From assembly GCA_012797715.1 (NCBI GenBank), contig JAAZOO010000233.1:1-10482 (forward strand): a stretch of DNA of 10,482 nucleotides, in the 5' to 3' direction. The notes beneath the pieces are model-generated. The model worked only from the letters and a program-made list of their open reading frames with translations, was not told the origin of the DNA and did not search any database. Both the position numbers and the translations under genes were made by a program. The stretch comes from Geobacteraceae bacterium (GTDB lineage: Bacteria > Desulfobacterota > Desulfuromonadia > Geobacterales > Geobacteraceae). Positions 1 through 7,199 of the stretch are shown piece by piece; position 1 is the stretch's first letter; each line of letters begins with the position of its first letter.

Positions 1-149
1 ACCAGATCGACAACCCGTATGTGGACGCCTCCAGCAACGGTCTGACCTATGTGGTGGAAAAGTTCAGGGAAGAGCGCATCGCGGGGCACATCACCCTCCA
101 CAAGGGAGAGCGCTCGCGGCTTGCGGAGCTGTCGGCGAACCTGCTGTAA
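1..149 (+). CDS. PhoH-family protein, C-terminal end (partial)
   Basis: The reading frame is open from the window edge (first full codon at base 3) to TAA at 147-149 and encodes the last 48 residues of a protein. The peptide contains IDNPYVDASSNGLTYVVEKF, then IAGHITLHKGERS and LAELSANLL. This matches my memory of the C-terminus of PhoH-like ATPases (often an N-terminal PIN domain plus a PhoH NTPase domain), where a D-P-x-Q-IDNPYVD segment and a KGERSxLAELA tail close the protein. Family members bind and hydrolyse ATP and are linked to RNA metabolism or stress. The Walker motifs lie outside the window, so the assignment rests on the tail alone. The next gene starts 236 bases later, so it is probably not in the same operon. 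No clear terminator follows the stop. Confidence 0.8.
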   Translation, partial: QIDNPYVDASSNGLTYVVEKFREERIAGHITLHKGERSRLAELSANLL

Positions 150-192
150 GCGTGCCGAATCTGCCGTCCCCGGTTTCGTCCGTAACCATTTG

Positions 193-222
193 TTGCGACA
201 GTCTTCACGAAAACGAAATAAT
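193..222 (+). promoter_or_regulatory. Candidate sigma70-type promoter for the protease gene
   Basis: TTGCGA (193-198) and AATAAT (217-222) are separated by 18 bases, giving 4/6 and 5/6 matches to the -35 and -10 consensus. The site lies in the only AT-rich patch between the PhoH-family gene and the protease, and would give a leader of about 155 bases. This is a weak call made by eye. Confidence 0.3.
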
Positions 223-251
223 CCGACACTAGTCTGGCATTTGTGTGATGC

Positions 252-280
252 GCGCCGGTGCGCCCCCTCGCGTCCGGCGC
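252..280. repeat. GC-rich inverted repeat in the protease leader
   Basis: GCGCCGG (252-258) and CCGGCGC (274-280) are perfect 7-base complements around a 15-base loop. No T tract follows on the + strand (the next bases are TCTTCC), so it is not a convincing intrinsic terminator. It could be a leader hairpin or a weak terminator for the upstream gene. The rest of the 150-385 gap shows nothing else I can name. Confidence 0.35.
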
Positions 281-385
281 TCTTCCGGGTACTTTGCTGA
301 CCGACCGTCGTGGACCAGAAAGCCCGTAAACAGGCCCACCGCCTTTTTCGGATTTTCTCATCGGGGACTGCACGGGAGGGACGCC

Positions 386-2614
386 ATGGAACACGGAGAT
401 TCCCATCCAAGGAAAGGCACGGAGCGCGGCACCGCACTGCGAATGGCTGCAACGCTTTTCCTTCTCCTGCTCCTGCCCCCGGCGGGCGGCGCGAACGCGG
501 AACCCTTAAGCCCCGCAGCCGCGCCGCCCGCCGGTGTCCGGGAAAGACTGGTCGCGGGTTCTCCCCAGGAACTGCTGGTCCTTTTCGACGACAGTGACGC
601 AGAAGCGGACGCGGCCCGGCTGCGCCGAGGCAGAGGGATCCTCCACGATGATGAAGAGGTTCTCGCGGCAAAGGCGCGGCTCTTCACGGTAACCAGGCGC
701 CGTGTCCTCGCGCATCTCCCTGCCGGCCAATTCGCGACCCTGCGGGAATACAGCCACCTCCCCATGGCCTTCCTGCGTTTTTCCACGGCAGAGGCCCTTG
801 ATCGCCTGCTGGCCGGTCCCGAGGTCCTCGCCGTCTACGAGAACGGGATTCTGTACCACCAGCTCACCCAGAGCCTGCCGCTGGTGAAGCAGCCCCAGGC
901 GGCATCCCTCGGCATGACCGGCGCAGGAACCTCGGTGGCGGTCATCGACACCGGAGTCACCTACACCCATCCCGCCTTCGGTTCCTGCACCGCGCCCGGC
1001 GTCCCGGCCGGGTGCCGCGTTTCCGCGTCCGTGGAGATCGCACCAGACGACGGGAGCCTGGACGACAACGGACACGGCACCAATGTGGCGGGAATCGTGG
1101 CGGCCACGGCACCCGCAGCGAACATCGTGTCCCTGGACGTTTTCACCGGCGCGACAACCACCTTCGACCTGGTGATCGCTGCCATCAACTGGGCCATCAA
1201 TCACAAGAGCGCCTACGGTATCGTTGCCCTCAACATGAGTCTCGGCGACGGCGTGAAATATGCGTCCCCCTGCTCCAGCAAGTCCACCAACCCCTTTGTC
1301 GCACCCATCGCAGGCGCCCGCTCCGCCGGCATCATTCCCATCGCATCCGCGGGCAACGAGGGGTATACCGACGGCATCTCCAAACCCGCCTGCACCCCGG
1401 GGGTCGTTTCCGTGGGCGCGGTGTACGACGCCAATGTGGGCTCCCGCTCCTGGAGCGTCTGCACCGATTCCACCACGGCCGCGGACAGGGTGACCTGCTT
1501 CTCGGACAGCGCATCCTTCCTGACCCTGCTCGCCCCGGGCGCCCTGATCACCGCCGCCGGCTCCACCAAGGGGGGCACTTCCCAGGCAGCCCCCCACGTG
1601 GCGGGCGCCGTCGCGGCGCTGCGCGGGGCGTTTCCCGGTGAGACACTGGACCAGACGGTGGCGCGCATGACCTCCGGCGGCGTACCCGTCACCGACTTCC
1701 GCAACGGCCTCACCCTGCCCCGCCTCAATCTGCTTGCAGCGGGAAACCCGCCCGCCAACGACTCCTTTTCAGCCGCGCAGCAGATTGCCGGAACCTGCGG
1801 CACGCTGTCCGGAGTATCCTGGAATGCCACCAAGGAGAGCGGAGAGCCGGACCATGGGGGAAATACCGGAGGAGCCTCGGTCTGGTGGAAATGGACGCCC
1901 TCCCTGACCGGGACTGCGTCCATCACCACCCACGGCAGCGGCTTCGACACCCTTCTCGCCGTCTACACCGGTTCTGCGGTAGGCGGCCTGACCCAGGTTG
2001 CGTCAAACGACAATGACGGCTCACCCGGGGGGACCAGCAGCGTGCACTTCACCGCCGAGGCGGGAACCGTGTACCGCATTGCGGTGGACGGCGCCGGCGG
2101 CGCCGAGGGAACCGTCGCCCTCGACTGGAGCCTCGTCCCGGAGGCCGACCTGTCACTCACCCTCACTGCCGCCCCCCCTTCCATTCAGATAGGCGAGGAA
2201 GCGGCCCTTGCCCTCAGCGTAGCCAATGACGGGCCTTCAACGGCATCCGCCGTGACCCTGACGGCGAGCCTGCCACCTGGGATGCAGCTCATCACCGCGT
2301 CCTCGGGCTGCTCCCCATCGGGAAACATCGTGGTGTGCAGCAAGGGAGAGAGGGTAGCCGGGGCGACGGCTGGTGCGAGCGTACTGGTACGGGCAGTGTC
2401 CGCCGGCCTTCTGACCGTAACCGCCCAGGCAACGGCGGAAACGGCGGACCCGGAGCCCGGAAACAATTGCACAACCGCGGACGTGGAGGTAACGGAGGCC
2501 CCGCCGGCGGTTCCCGCCGTTTCCCCCTGGGGCATGGCTTTCATAACGGTGGTTCTCGGCCGCTTCGCACGGCGGAGAATCTGCGGAAACTGCGAGAAAC
2601 GGAAAGTGAATTGA
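386..2614 (+). CDS. Secreted subtilisin-like (S8) serine protease with PPC-like, DUF11-like and IPTL-CTERM-like regions
   Basis: The 742-residue product is a predicted secreted endopeptidase. ATG at 386 is preferred to the upstream in-frame start at 245 because GGGAGGG sits 5 bases before it and it leads into a signal peptide (basic to about residue 19, hydrophobic 21-32, likely cleavage after ANA at 36-38). Residues about 58-152 resemble an inhibitor-I9-like propeptide. The S8 domain spans about 175-450 with a complete triad: Asp188 in VIDTG, His230 in NGHGT, Ser399 in GGTSQAAPH, and oxyanion Asn324 in SAGNEG. The usual Met after the catalytic Ser is Gln400. Residues about 455-585 (NDSF start, SVWWKW, DTLLAVYTG) look like a bacterial pre-peptidase C-terminal domain, and 587-703 like DUF11. 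The end, VPAVSPWGM (709-717), resembles an IPTL-CTERM sorting signal, but its hydrophobic stretch is only about nine residues before RFARRR, so anchoring may be atypical. It is probably co-transcribed with the small gene downstream. Several paired cysteines suggest a periplasmic or extracellular fold. Confidence 0.93.
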   Translation: MEHGDSHPRKGTERGTALRMAATLFLLLLLPPAGGANAEPLSPAAAPPAGVRERLVAGSPQELLVLFDDSDAEADAARLRRGRGILHDDEEVLAAKARLFTVTRRRVLAHLPAGQFATLREYSHLPMAFLRFSTAEALDRLLAGPEVLAVYENGILYHQLTQSLPLVKQPQAASLGMTGAGTSVAVIDTGVTYTHPAFGSCTAPGVPAGCRVSASVEIAPDDGSLDDNGHGTNVAGIVAATAPAANIVSLDVFTGATTTFDLVIAAINWAINHKSAYGIVALNMSLGDGVKYASPCSSKSTNPFVAPIAGARSAGIIPIASAGNEGYTDGISKPACTPGVVSVGAVYDANVGSRSWSVCTDSTTAADRVTCFSDSASFLTLLAPGALITAAGSTKGGTSQAAPHVAGAVAALRGAFPGETLDQTVARMTSGGVPVTDFRNGLTLPRLNLLAAGNPPANDSFSAAQQIAGTCGTLSGVSWNATKESGEPDHGGNTGGASVWWKWTPSLTGTASITTHGSGFDTLLAVYTGSAVGGLTQVASNDNDGSPGGTSSVHFTAEAGTVYRIAVDGAGGAEGTVALDWSLVPEADLSLTLTAAPPSIQIGEEAALALSVANDGPSTASAVTLTASLPPGMQLITASSGCSPSGNIVVCSKGERVAGATAGASVLVRAVSAGLLTVTAQATAETADPEPGNNCTTADVEVTEAPPAVPAVSPWGMAFITVVLGRFARRRICGNCEKRKVN

Positions 2615-2635
2615 CAAGAGAGGGAGGAAAAAGGA

Positions 2636-2872
2636 ATGCCGGAAAAACATGTGCGGGAGATCGAAAAAATCGCCGTCGGCCTGGGAACCCTGAAGGCCAT
2701 GCTGGGAGTGTCGCGCATGGACGACAGCGAGTGGGAGAACGTATCCGCGATACTGGATGAATTCTCGTTCCGGCTCCGCACGTCGGCGGACGGGATACGG
2801 CAGGGAAGGATCCAGGAAATGCACGGTTTCGGAGAAGCGCATGCCCGAGGGGAAATCGGCATGCCCCTGTAA
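2636..2872 (+). CDS. Small unknown protein (78 aa)
   Basis: I do not recognise the family. ATG at 2636 is preceded by GGGAGG at 2622-2627 with 8-base spacing, an excellent ribosome binding site, and lies 21 bases after the protease stop in the same direction; a terminator follows the gene. These facts make it a probable real gene in a two-gene unit. The product is charged, mostly predicted helical, with no signal peptide, membrane segment or cysteine, so it is probably cytoplasmic. A central stretch, DDSEWENVSAILDEFSFRL (about 29-47), looks like an amphipathic helix, and the C-terminus is rich in His, Gly and Glu. Being cytoplasmic next to a secreted protease, it need not be functionally linked to it. 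Confidence 0.65.
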   Translation: MPEKHVREIEKIAVGLGTLKAMLGVSRMDDSEWENVSAILDEFSFRLRTSADGIRQGRIQEMHGFGEAHARGEIGMPL

Positions 2873-2926
2873 CGGTGCGCAGAACCTGTAACGCTCTTCA
2901 CGTCCGCTCACCTGCCGGAGGGAAAA

Positions 2927-2960
2927 CCCGGACCGGAGGAATCCGGCCGGGCTTTCTTTT
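2927..2960. terminator. Bidirectional intrinsic terminator between convergent genes
   Basis: CCCGG-A-CCGG (2927-2936) pairs with CCGGCCGGG (2943-2951) as a 9-bp stem with one bulged A and a 6-base loop. On the + strand it is followed by a T-rich run (2953-2960). On the - strand it is followed by TTTT (complement of 2923-2926). It closes the protease and small-gene unit and, from the other side, the thioesterase gene, whose stop codon begins at its edge. Confidence 0.8.
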
Positions 2961-4123
2961 CAGATTTCCCGTACGTTCCTGAGCAGTGACGCATGGCTTC
3001 GGTACGCCGCGAGGTAGCGGGCATCCTCGGCATACGTTGTGGGATAGACCGGCGGGACCGGCCGTCGCGCCATATTCCGGTCAAGGTTCACGAATGTGAA
3101 AAGGCAGGAGTTGGACAATGCCTTCGTGGTGCGGTCGCGGCTGATCCGCTCAATTCCGGTCTCAACGCAGACGAAGCTGTCGCTGGTGTATGTCACCCGA
3201 GAGGTGTAGTGCAGCTTGTCCCCCATCCTCACCGGTTGGAAGAAATTGATCCGGTTGACGGCAATGACGACGGAACGATCCGGCGCCACCAATTCGGAGC
3301 AGATGGAAGAAAGCTCGTAGTCGCGGCGGATCAGGTAACCCCCAAAAATGGTCTCCGGAACGTTCTCCTGCTCCGGGTACATGATCTCCCAGGAATTCCG
3401 CACCAGGCGCCCTGTCAGGAGTCCGTCGAAATGTTCCGCTTCCTGCGCGGCATGAAGGCCCGCAAGCATCAGGTACTCCTCCCGGCTCGGCGGTTCGAGC
3501 AGATCGGCCTGCTGCCTCCGGTGATCGTCCCTCCTGGCAAGAGTCTTCCGCGCACGCTCCTTCTCGATCTCGTCCACGTATTCCAGGGGCGGCAGGGGGA
3601 CACTGACCGCATCTTCGCCGCTACCGGAACGGGCCACCATCGTGAAGTAACAGGAAGCGACATGGCTCACCGGTTCTCCCGGCTGTTCCACCCGGATGCC
3701 GACCTCCAGGGATGTGCGTCCCACGTGGTTGATGCGGGCATTGAAGATGAGGTCCCGGGTCACCTCGGCCGGATTGCGTACCAGGATCCTGTCGATGGCG
3801 GCCGTGACGACACGAGCATCCGGGTAGAAGCGGTTCACGTATTTCAGGGCTGTCTCCTCTGCCACCTTGTCCAGCACCTCCAGCAGCAGTCCGAAGCGGA
3901 TGTTGGCCGCAATCGGTTCGTTCAGCACCATGAACCGACGGCGTAAAGCCTGATCGCTCCCCAGCGGTAGTGTCCGGATGAAGGATGTTTCCACCGGCCT
4001 CGTCTTCGTGCCCCCCTGATTTCCCTCGACAGGCGGGATTCTTTTTTCCTTCGAGCCTTTCTGGGGGAGTGCGTCGCCCGTATCCGTATGCAGTGATTCG
4101 TTTTCCGTGCGCTGAGTAGTCAT
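2960..4123 (-). CDS. Double-hotdog acyl-CoA thioesterase (ACOT9-like)
   Basis: The 387-residue product is predicted to hydrolyse acyl-CoA to free fatty acid and CoA in the cytoplasm. Two hotdog modules are visible: about 65-165 (RRRFMVLNEPIAANIRFG, LLLEVLDKVAEETA, RVVTAAIDRI) and about 240-345 (ETIFGGYLIRRDYELS, VVIAVNRINFFQPVRMGDKL, ETGIERISRD). This tandem arrangement and length match the ACOT9/ACOT10-type family, in which two hotdogs form one active unit. The linker (about 180-235) is highly charged. The first 45 residues are polar and low-complexity and not part of the fold. ATG at 4123 is chosen because AGGA lies 5 bases upstream; the frame stays open to 4222 but without a comparable site. 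The gene starts 192 bases after telA on the same strand, with a candidate sigma54 promoter in between, so it is probably separately controlled. Substrate chain length cannot be told. Confidence 0.85.
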   Translation of the reverse strand: MTTQRTENESLHTDTGDALPQKGSKEKRIPPVEGNQGGTKTRPVETSFIRTLPLGSDQALRRRFMVLNEPIAANIRFGLLLEVLDKVAEETALKYVNRFYPDARVVTAAIDRILVRNPAEVTRDLIFNARINHVGRTSLEVGIRVEQPGEPVSHVASCYFTMVARSGSGEDAVSVPLPPLEYVDEIEKERARKTLARRDDHRRQQADLLEPPSREEYLMLAGLHAAQEAEHFDGLLTGRLVRNSWEIMYPEQENVPETIFGGYLIRRDYELSSICSELVAPDRSVVIAVNRINFFQPVRMGDKLHYTSRVTYTSDSFVCVETGIERISRDRTTKALSNSCLFTFVNLDRNMARRPVPPVYPTTYAEDARYLAAYRSHASLLRNVREI

Positions 4124-4154
4124 TCTGTTCCTGTCATTCCTTTCACCAGGGATA

Positions 4155-4168
4155 GGGGACGTGTCCCC
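4155..4168. promoter_or_regulatory. GC-rich palindrome in the thioesterase leader
   Basis: GGGGACGTGTCCCC is a 6+6 base inverted repeat around GT, 32-45 bases upstream of the thioesterase start codon and downstream of the candidate sigma54 site. It could be a repressor operator or a leader hairpin. A second inverted repeat, TGCCGGC / GCCGGCA, lies beside it at 4172-4178 and 4196-4202. No regulator can be named. Confidence 0.35.
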
Positions 4169-4223
4169 CCATGCCGGCGAAGTGCGATGAAAACCGGCCG
4201 GCACGGTACTGTATCGCCACAAA

Positions 4224-4239
4224 TGCTACATCCGTACCA
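4224..4239 (-). promoter_or_regulatory. Candidate sigma54 (RpoN) promoter for the thioesterase gene
   Basis: On the - strand the site reads TGGTACGGATGTAGCA. Compared with the sigma54 consensus TGGCACG-N4-TTGCA it differs at two positions and keeps GG and GC exactly 10 bases apart. It lies in the intergenic gap and points at the thioesterase, with a leader of roughly 90 bases. Sigma54 promoters need an enhancer-binding activator; I did not identify its site. Confidence 0.5.
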
Positions 4240-4289
4240 GGGGAATGTTACGTGTTGGGGAAAATAGTTCCGGCCTTCCCGAGCCTCTT

Positions 4290-4305
4290 CCCGTTCCGAA
4301 ACGGG
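4290..4305. repeat. Hairpin just downstream of the TelA gene
   Basis: CCCGTT (4290-4295) and AACGGG (4300-4305) form a 6-bp stem with a 4-base loop about 10 bases after the TelA stop. On the - strand it is followed by AAGAGG, not a T tract, so termination here would be incomplete or Rho-dependent. Read-through into the thioesterase gene is possible. Confidence 0.35.
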
Positions 4306-4315
4306 TGCGCCGACG

Positions 4316-5413
4316 CTACCCGGCAGCAATCATCTTCTTCTTCAGGTCGTTCTCTATCTTGAGCAGTTCCTGCTCCGCAGCGTGGCGCTTGCTCCTTCCC
4401 TCCTGCTGAATCCTGATAACCTCCTCGATGGTTGCAATCAGGTCTGCATTCACCTTCTGCAGGGTTTCAATGTCCACGACGCCCCGTTCCGATTCCCTGG
4501 CTATCTCAACGGTTCCCTGCTTCAGCATCTCGGCGTTCTTTCTCAGAAGCTCGTTGGTGGTCTCGCTCACTTCCTTCTGCAGCTCCAGGGCGTTCTTCTG
4601 GCGCATCAGGGAAATGGCCAGCACTATCTGGTTTTTCCAGAGAGGTATGGTATTGAGGATCGAACTCTGTATTTTCTCGGCCAGTTCCTGGTTTCCAGCC
4701 TGAACCAGGCGGATCTGCGGCATGGTCTGCAGGGAAACGGTCTTGCTCAGTTTCAGATCGTGAATCCGCTTTTCGAAGCGGTTCACCGCATTGCTCAAAT
4801 CATCGTAGCGCTGGGCTTCGAGGGGATCTCCGGACTTGTCCGCGCTTGCTTTCAGGGAGGGAAGCACCCTGTTTTTCAGTTCGGCAACCTTCTCCTCACC
4901 CGCCTGGATGTAAATCTCCAGCTCCTTGAAATACCCCACGTTTTTTTCGAAAAGTCCGTCCAGAAAGGTAATGTCCCGCAAAAGACCGATCCTGGCTTGA
5001 TCCAGCCTGTCCGATATTTTTTCGATCTGCACGGAAAGAGTCTCGTACTCGGCAAGAAACTTCCTGAACCTGTCGAAAAAGACACCGACGAAAGGAAGTG
5101 ACGAAAGGAAACCGTTCTGTCCGGAAAGGCTTCCCATATGAAGCTTTTTCACGTTCACCAGCAGATCGGTCAACATGTCGCCGACACATCCGGCATCCTT
5201 TGCGCGAATCTCGGAAAGCACGCTGTCCGCGAAATCGGAAATCCTCGACTGGGTGCCGACCCCGTACTGGACAATCATGTTGCTGGCGGACAGGTCTATC
5301 CCCTGCTTGATCTTTTCTATCCTCTCCCGGTCCTCCGGGGACACCTCGATTGCCTTCATCTCCTTCAGAGAAAGGGTGGCTGGCGACGACGCCGGACTCT
5401 GTACCGATTCCAT
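4316..5413 (-). CDS. telA: TelA family protein (toxic anion resistance)
   Basis: The 365-residue product matches the TelA/KlaC/YaaN family (Pfam PF05816 as I recall). Key segments are IRAKDAG and VGDMLTDLLVNVKKL (about 69-91), a hydrophobic FLSSLPFVGVFFDRF stretch (102-116), and the hallmark MPQIRLVQAGNQELAEKIQ then NTIPLWKNQIVLAI (231-267). The C-terminal 100 residues are heptad-rich and likely coiled coil. Family members are cytoplasmic, mostly helical proteins linked to tellurite and other membrane-stress tolerance; no enzymatic activity is established. ATG at 5413 is chosen over 5443 because GGGAGG sits 7 bases upstream. It is the last of four same-strand genes, 101 bases after its upstream neighbour, and belongs functionally with the XpaC-like gene. 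Resistance to any particular anion cannot be inferred. Confidence 0.92.
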   Translation of the reverse strand: MESVQSPASSPATLSLKEMKAIEVSPEDRERIEKIKQGIDLSASNMIVQYGVGTQSRISDFADSVLSEIRAKDAGCVGDMLTDLLVNVKKLHMGSLSGQNGFLSSLPFVGVFFDRFRKFLAEYETLSVQIEKISDRLDQARIGLLRDITFLDGLFEKNVGYFKELEIYIQAGEEKVAELKNRVLPSLKASADKSGDPLEAQRYDDLSNAVNRFEKRIHDLKLSKTVSLQTMPQIRLVQAGNQELAEKIQSSILNTIPLWKNQIVLAISLMRQKNALELQKEVSETTNELLRKNAEMLKQGTVEIARESERGVVDIETLQKVNADLIATIEEVIRIQQEGRSKRHAAEQELLKIENDLKKKMIAAG

Positions 5414-5514
5414 ATGAATACCTCCCAAGTTGATGCGTTTCAAGACGGAAAATGTCGGGGAAAACCCTCCCTGCCCATCGTTCCCACCCTCTCGGCAGGT
5501 ACCCGCAGCCCCGC

Positions 5515-6600
5515 CTACCTGCCTCCAAGGGCACCCATGAGCGTCTCCATGACCCGCGGCGAAGGCATGGGAAGCACCTGTTCGATACGTTCCGGCATCC
5601 CCACGATCCCGAGCACCCTGACGTCGTTCTTCCCGCCGATGATCCCGGTCCGGAATCCGTGCCGTTCCCAGGCTATCCTCTGCACCTCCCGATCCTCGAG
5701 CGCCCTGATGAGCCCCTGCGCTTTAGCGCTCACCGCAATAACGGTGTGGGAACTCCAGACCGTGGGAACGGGATAGAGAATGCGCAGCCTCTTTTTCACG
5801 CCTTCCCATACCTCCCTGTTGAGGAGGGCGAATTCGACGATCTGGTTTTCATATCCGACAATCATGGGGTGGGAGCCCACTCCCATGCGGAGATACTGCT
5901 CGAACAGAACTCCGGAGGAGTGCTCCATGTATCCGAGACGAGAGAAGAACTCCCTGACCCGCGGGATCACTTTCCCGACAGACTGCTCGTCCACAACCTC
6001 TCCCCCGTTGAGAATACCGGCCAGCAACGCGGCAAACTGATTCCCGCTATTGGATTTCAGCGGGTCGGTTGAAACGGCTCCCACATGACCGTACAGGCCG
6101 GGAAGACCGATATCCCGCCATTTCTTCCGTTCGGCGACCAGTTGAACGAACTTCCCCATGTCGATACTATAGAAACTTCCGCCCACATTTCTGACCACGC
6201 CGACCGATTCGAGGGCCGAGACCACCACATCCCACGAATAGACGACAATAGGCGAATTGAAAAGGACGGCATCCTTGACCAGCGGCTTTCCCCCGGCCTT
6301 GTACAACTCCACCGCCACCTGGCTGGAAGGAAAGAGGAAGTCGTACTTCCCTTCCTCCGCAACCATCTCCAGGCTGCCTGCCTTGTTGAAATCCAGTGAG
6401 ATGCCGTAGCGTTTGCCCAGAATTTTCCGGACCTCTTCATCTTCCAGCAGACCGACCTTCTCGCTCCCCACCAACCCCTTGAGCACCGCCGGTTTTGCCT
6501 GGAACGAAGGAGAACCGCCGCCGGTGAATAAATTCCATGCCACCCCCAGCATCACAATACCCCCGAACAGGGCAATCCCGAGAATTTTCCGCTTATTCAC
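5515..6600 (-). CDS. Membrane-anchored solute-binding-like protein
   Basis: The 361-residue product has an N-terminal hydrophobic helix (about 6-22) preceded by basic residues and lacking a lipobox Cys, so it is probably an uncleaved anchor with the rest outside the cytoplasmic membrane. The body resembles type 2 periplasmic binding proteins: YDFLFPSSQVAVELYK (86-101), STDPLKSNSGNQF (177-189), IVGYENQIVE (247-256) and RILYPVPT (273-280). Matching segments occur in the vWA-fused protein of the same operon, with identical 64-residue spacing from the SNSG motif to the V-x-Y-E tyrosine, so the two appear paralogous. The start is GTG at 6600: AAGGGAG lies 7 bases upstream, and the first 8 bases overlap the end of the XpaC-like gene, suggesting translational coupling. 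No ABC permease or ATPase gene is nearby, so binding or sensing is more likely than transport. The ligand is unknown. Confidence 0.75.
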   Translation of the reverse strand: MNKRKILGIALFGGIVMLGVAWNLFTGGGSPSFQAKPAVLKGLVGSEKVGLLEDEEVRKILGKRYGISLDFNKAGSLEMVAEEGKYDFLFPSSQVAVELYKAGGKPLVKDAVLFNSPIVVYSWDVVVSALESVGVVRNVGGSFYSIDMGKFVQLVAERKKWRDIGLPGLYGHVGAVSTDPLKSNSGNQFAALLAGILNGGEVVDEQSVGKVIPRVREFFSRLGYMEHSSGVLFEQYLRMGVGSHPMIVGYENQIVEFALLNREVWEGVKKRLRILYPVPTVWSSHTVIAVSAKAQGLIRALEDREVQRIAWERHGFRTGIIGGKNDVRVLGIVGMPERIEQVLPMPSPRVMETLMGALGGR

Positions 6601-7177
6601 CGTTCAACTCCCTTGAAGCCGTTTTTTCCAGAAGGGCGATTTCCGCGTCGAGGCTCATCATGTCCCCTTCCAGAAGGCGCCGATGGTGCCCCTTGAAGGC
6701 TTCGTGAATCTTCACCAGTGCTCCCTTGACCTTGTCGATACGTGTCACCACGTCGGTCCCCAGATCCCGGTTGCCCTCCAGTTCCGCGTAGTTACCCAGA
6801 ATCTTGATGAGGGTGTCCAGGTAATAGCTGAAAAACCTTCGTGAAATCTTCACATAGCGGGTGTCCGACTTCAGTTTGCGGACAATCTGGTGTATCGTAG
6901 TGAGAATCCCGGAGACCATGGCTGTTACCGTGCGGTCGTGGATGCCGGGGAGGTAGGCGCTCACGGTGTCGGTCCGCTCCTTGATGTCCATGATCAGGCT
7001 CTTCAACTCTTCGTCGGTTACCCCTTCGACGAGTATGTCCATGCCGCGACGGTTTCCCGTAAGAAGCCACGCCGCCGCCGTCCCTGCTGCGCCGATGAAA
7101 AGGGAGAGGAAAAGACCCGCCTTGAGAAAGAGAAAAAAAACCAGAAAGACGATTCCGCCGATCAGCCCCCCTATCAT
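6593..7177 (-). CDS. XpaC-like membrane protein (5-bromo-4-chloroindolyl phosphate hydrolysis family)
   Basis: The 194-residue product begins with two hydrophobic helices (about 2-20 and 22-40) separated by a very short turn, placing the C-terminal part in the cytoplasm. The soluble part is helical and contains RFFSYYLDTLIKILGNYAELE (114-134, split here as RFFSYYLDTL and IKILGNYAELE), the most family-like stretch of XpaC proteins (Pfam PF10112 as I recall). The family name reflects a colour phenotype, not a proven enzyme activity. XpaC genes commonly sit beside TelA genes, as in Bacillus xpaC-yaaN, and that pairing supports both calls here. The start at 7177 has AGGA 4 bases upstream and lies 22 bases after the vWA gene stop; the end overlaps the next gene by 8 bases. 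All spacing indicates one transcript. Confidence 0.8.
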   Translation of the reverse strand: MIGGLIGGIVFLVFFLFLKAGLFLSLFIGAAGTAAAWLLTGNRRGMDILVEGVTDEELKSLIMDIKERTDTVSAYLPGIHDRTVTAMVSGILTTIHQIVRKLKSDTRYVKISRRFFSYYLDTLIKILGNYAELEGNRDLGTDVVTRIDKVKGALVKIHEAFKGHHRRLLEGDMMSLDAEIALLEKTASRELNGE

Positions 7178-7199
7178 GCCGTCCTTTCCGTTTCCTGCA

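Noticed and set aside
245..385. N-terminal extension of the protease to the upstream ATG
   Set aside because: The extension would bury the signal peptide 60 residues in, and the ribosome binding site fits the ATG at 386.
506..1597. A 363-codon open frame on the - strand
   Set aside because: It lies opposite the protease, is extremely rich in Gly, and has no start signal; the protease frame carries the full catalytic triad.
2993..3946. A 317-codon open frame on the + strand
   Set aside because: It is antisense to the thioesterase gene, has no ribosome binding site, and its translation shows no recognisable domain; the minus-strand protein shows two hotdog modules.
4382..5101. A 239-codon open frame on the + strand
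   Set aside because: It is antisense to the TelA gene, a common effect of GC-rich codon use; the TelA frame has clear family motifs.
4316..5413. Calling the operon a tellurite resistance determinant
   Set aside because: TelA family membership alone does not show tellurite resistance, and no terB/C/D/Z-type or tehA/B gene is present.
5515..6600. Calling the binding-like proteins parts of an ABC importer
   Set aside because: No permease or ATPase gene is in the window and the four-gene unit is otherwise closed; the fold likeness alone does not make a transporter.
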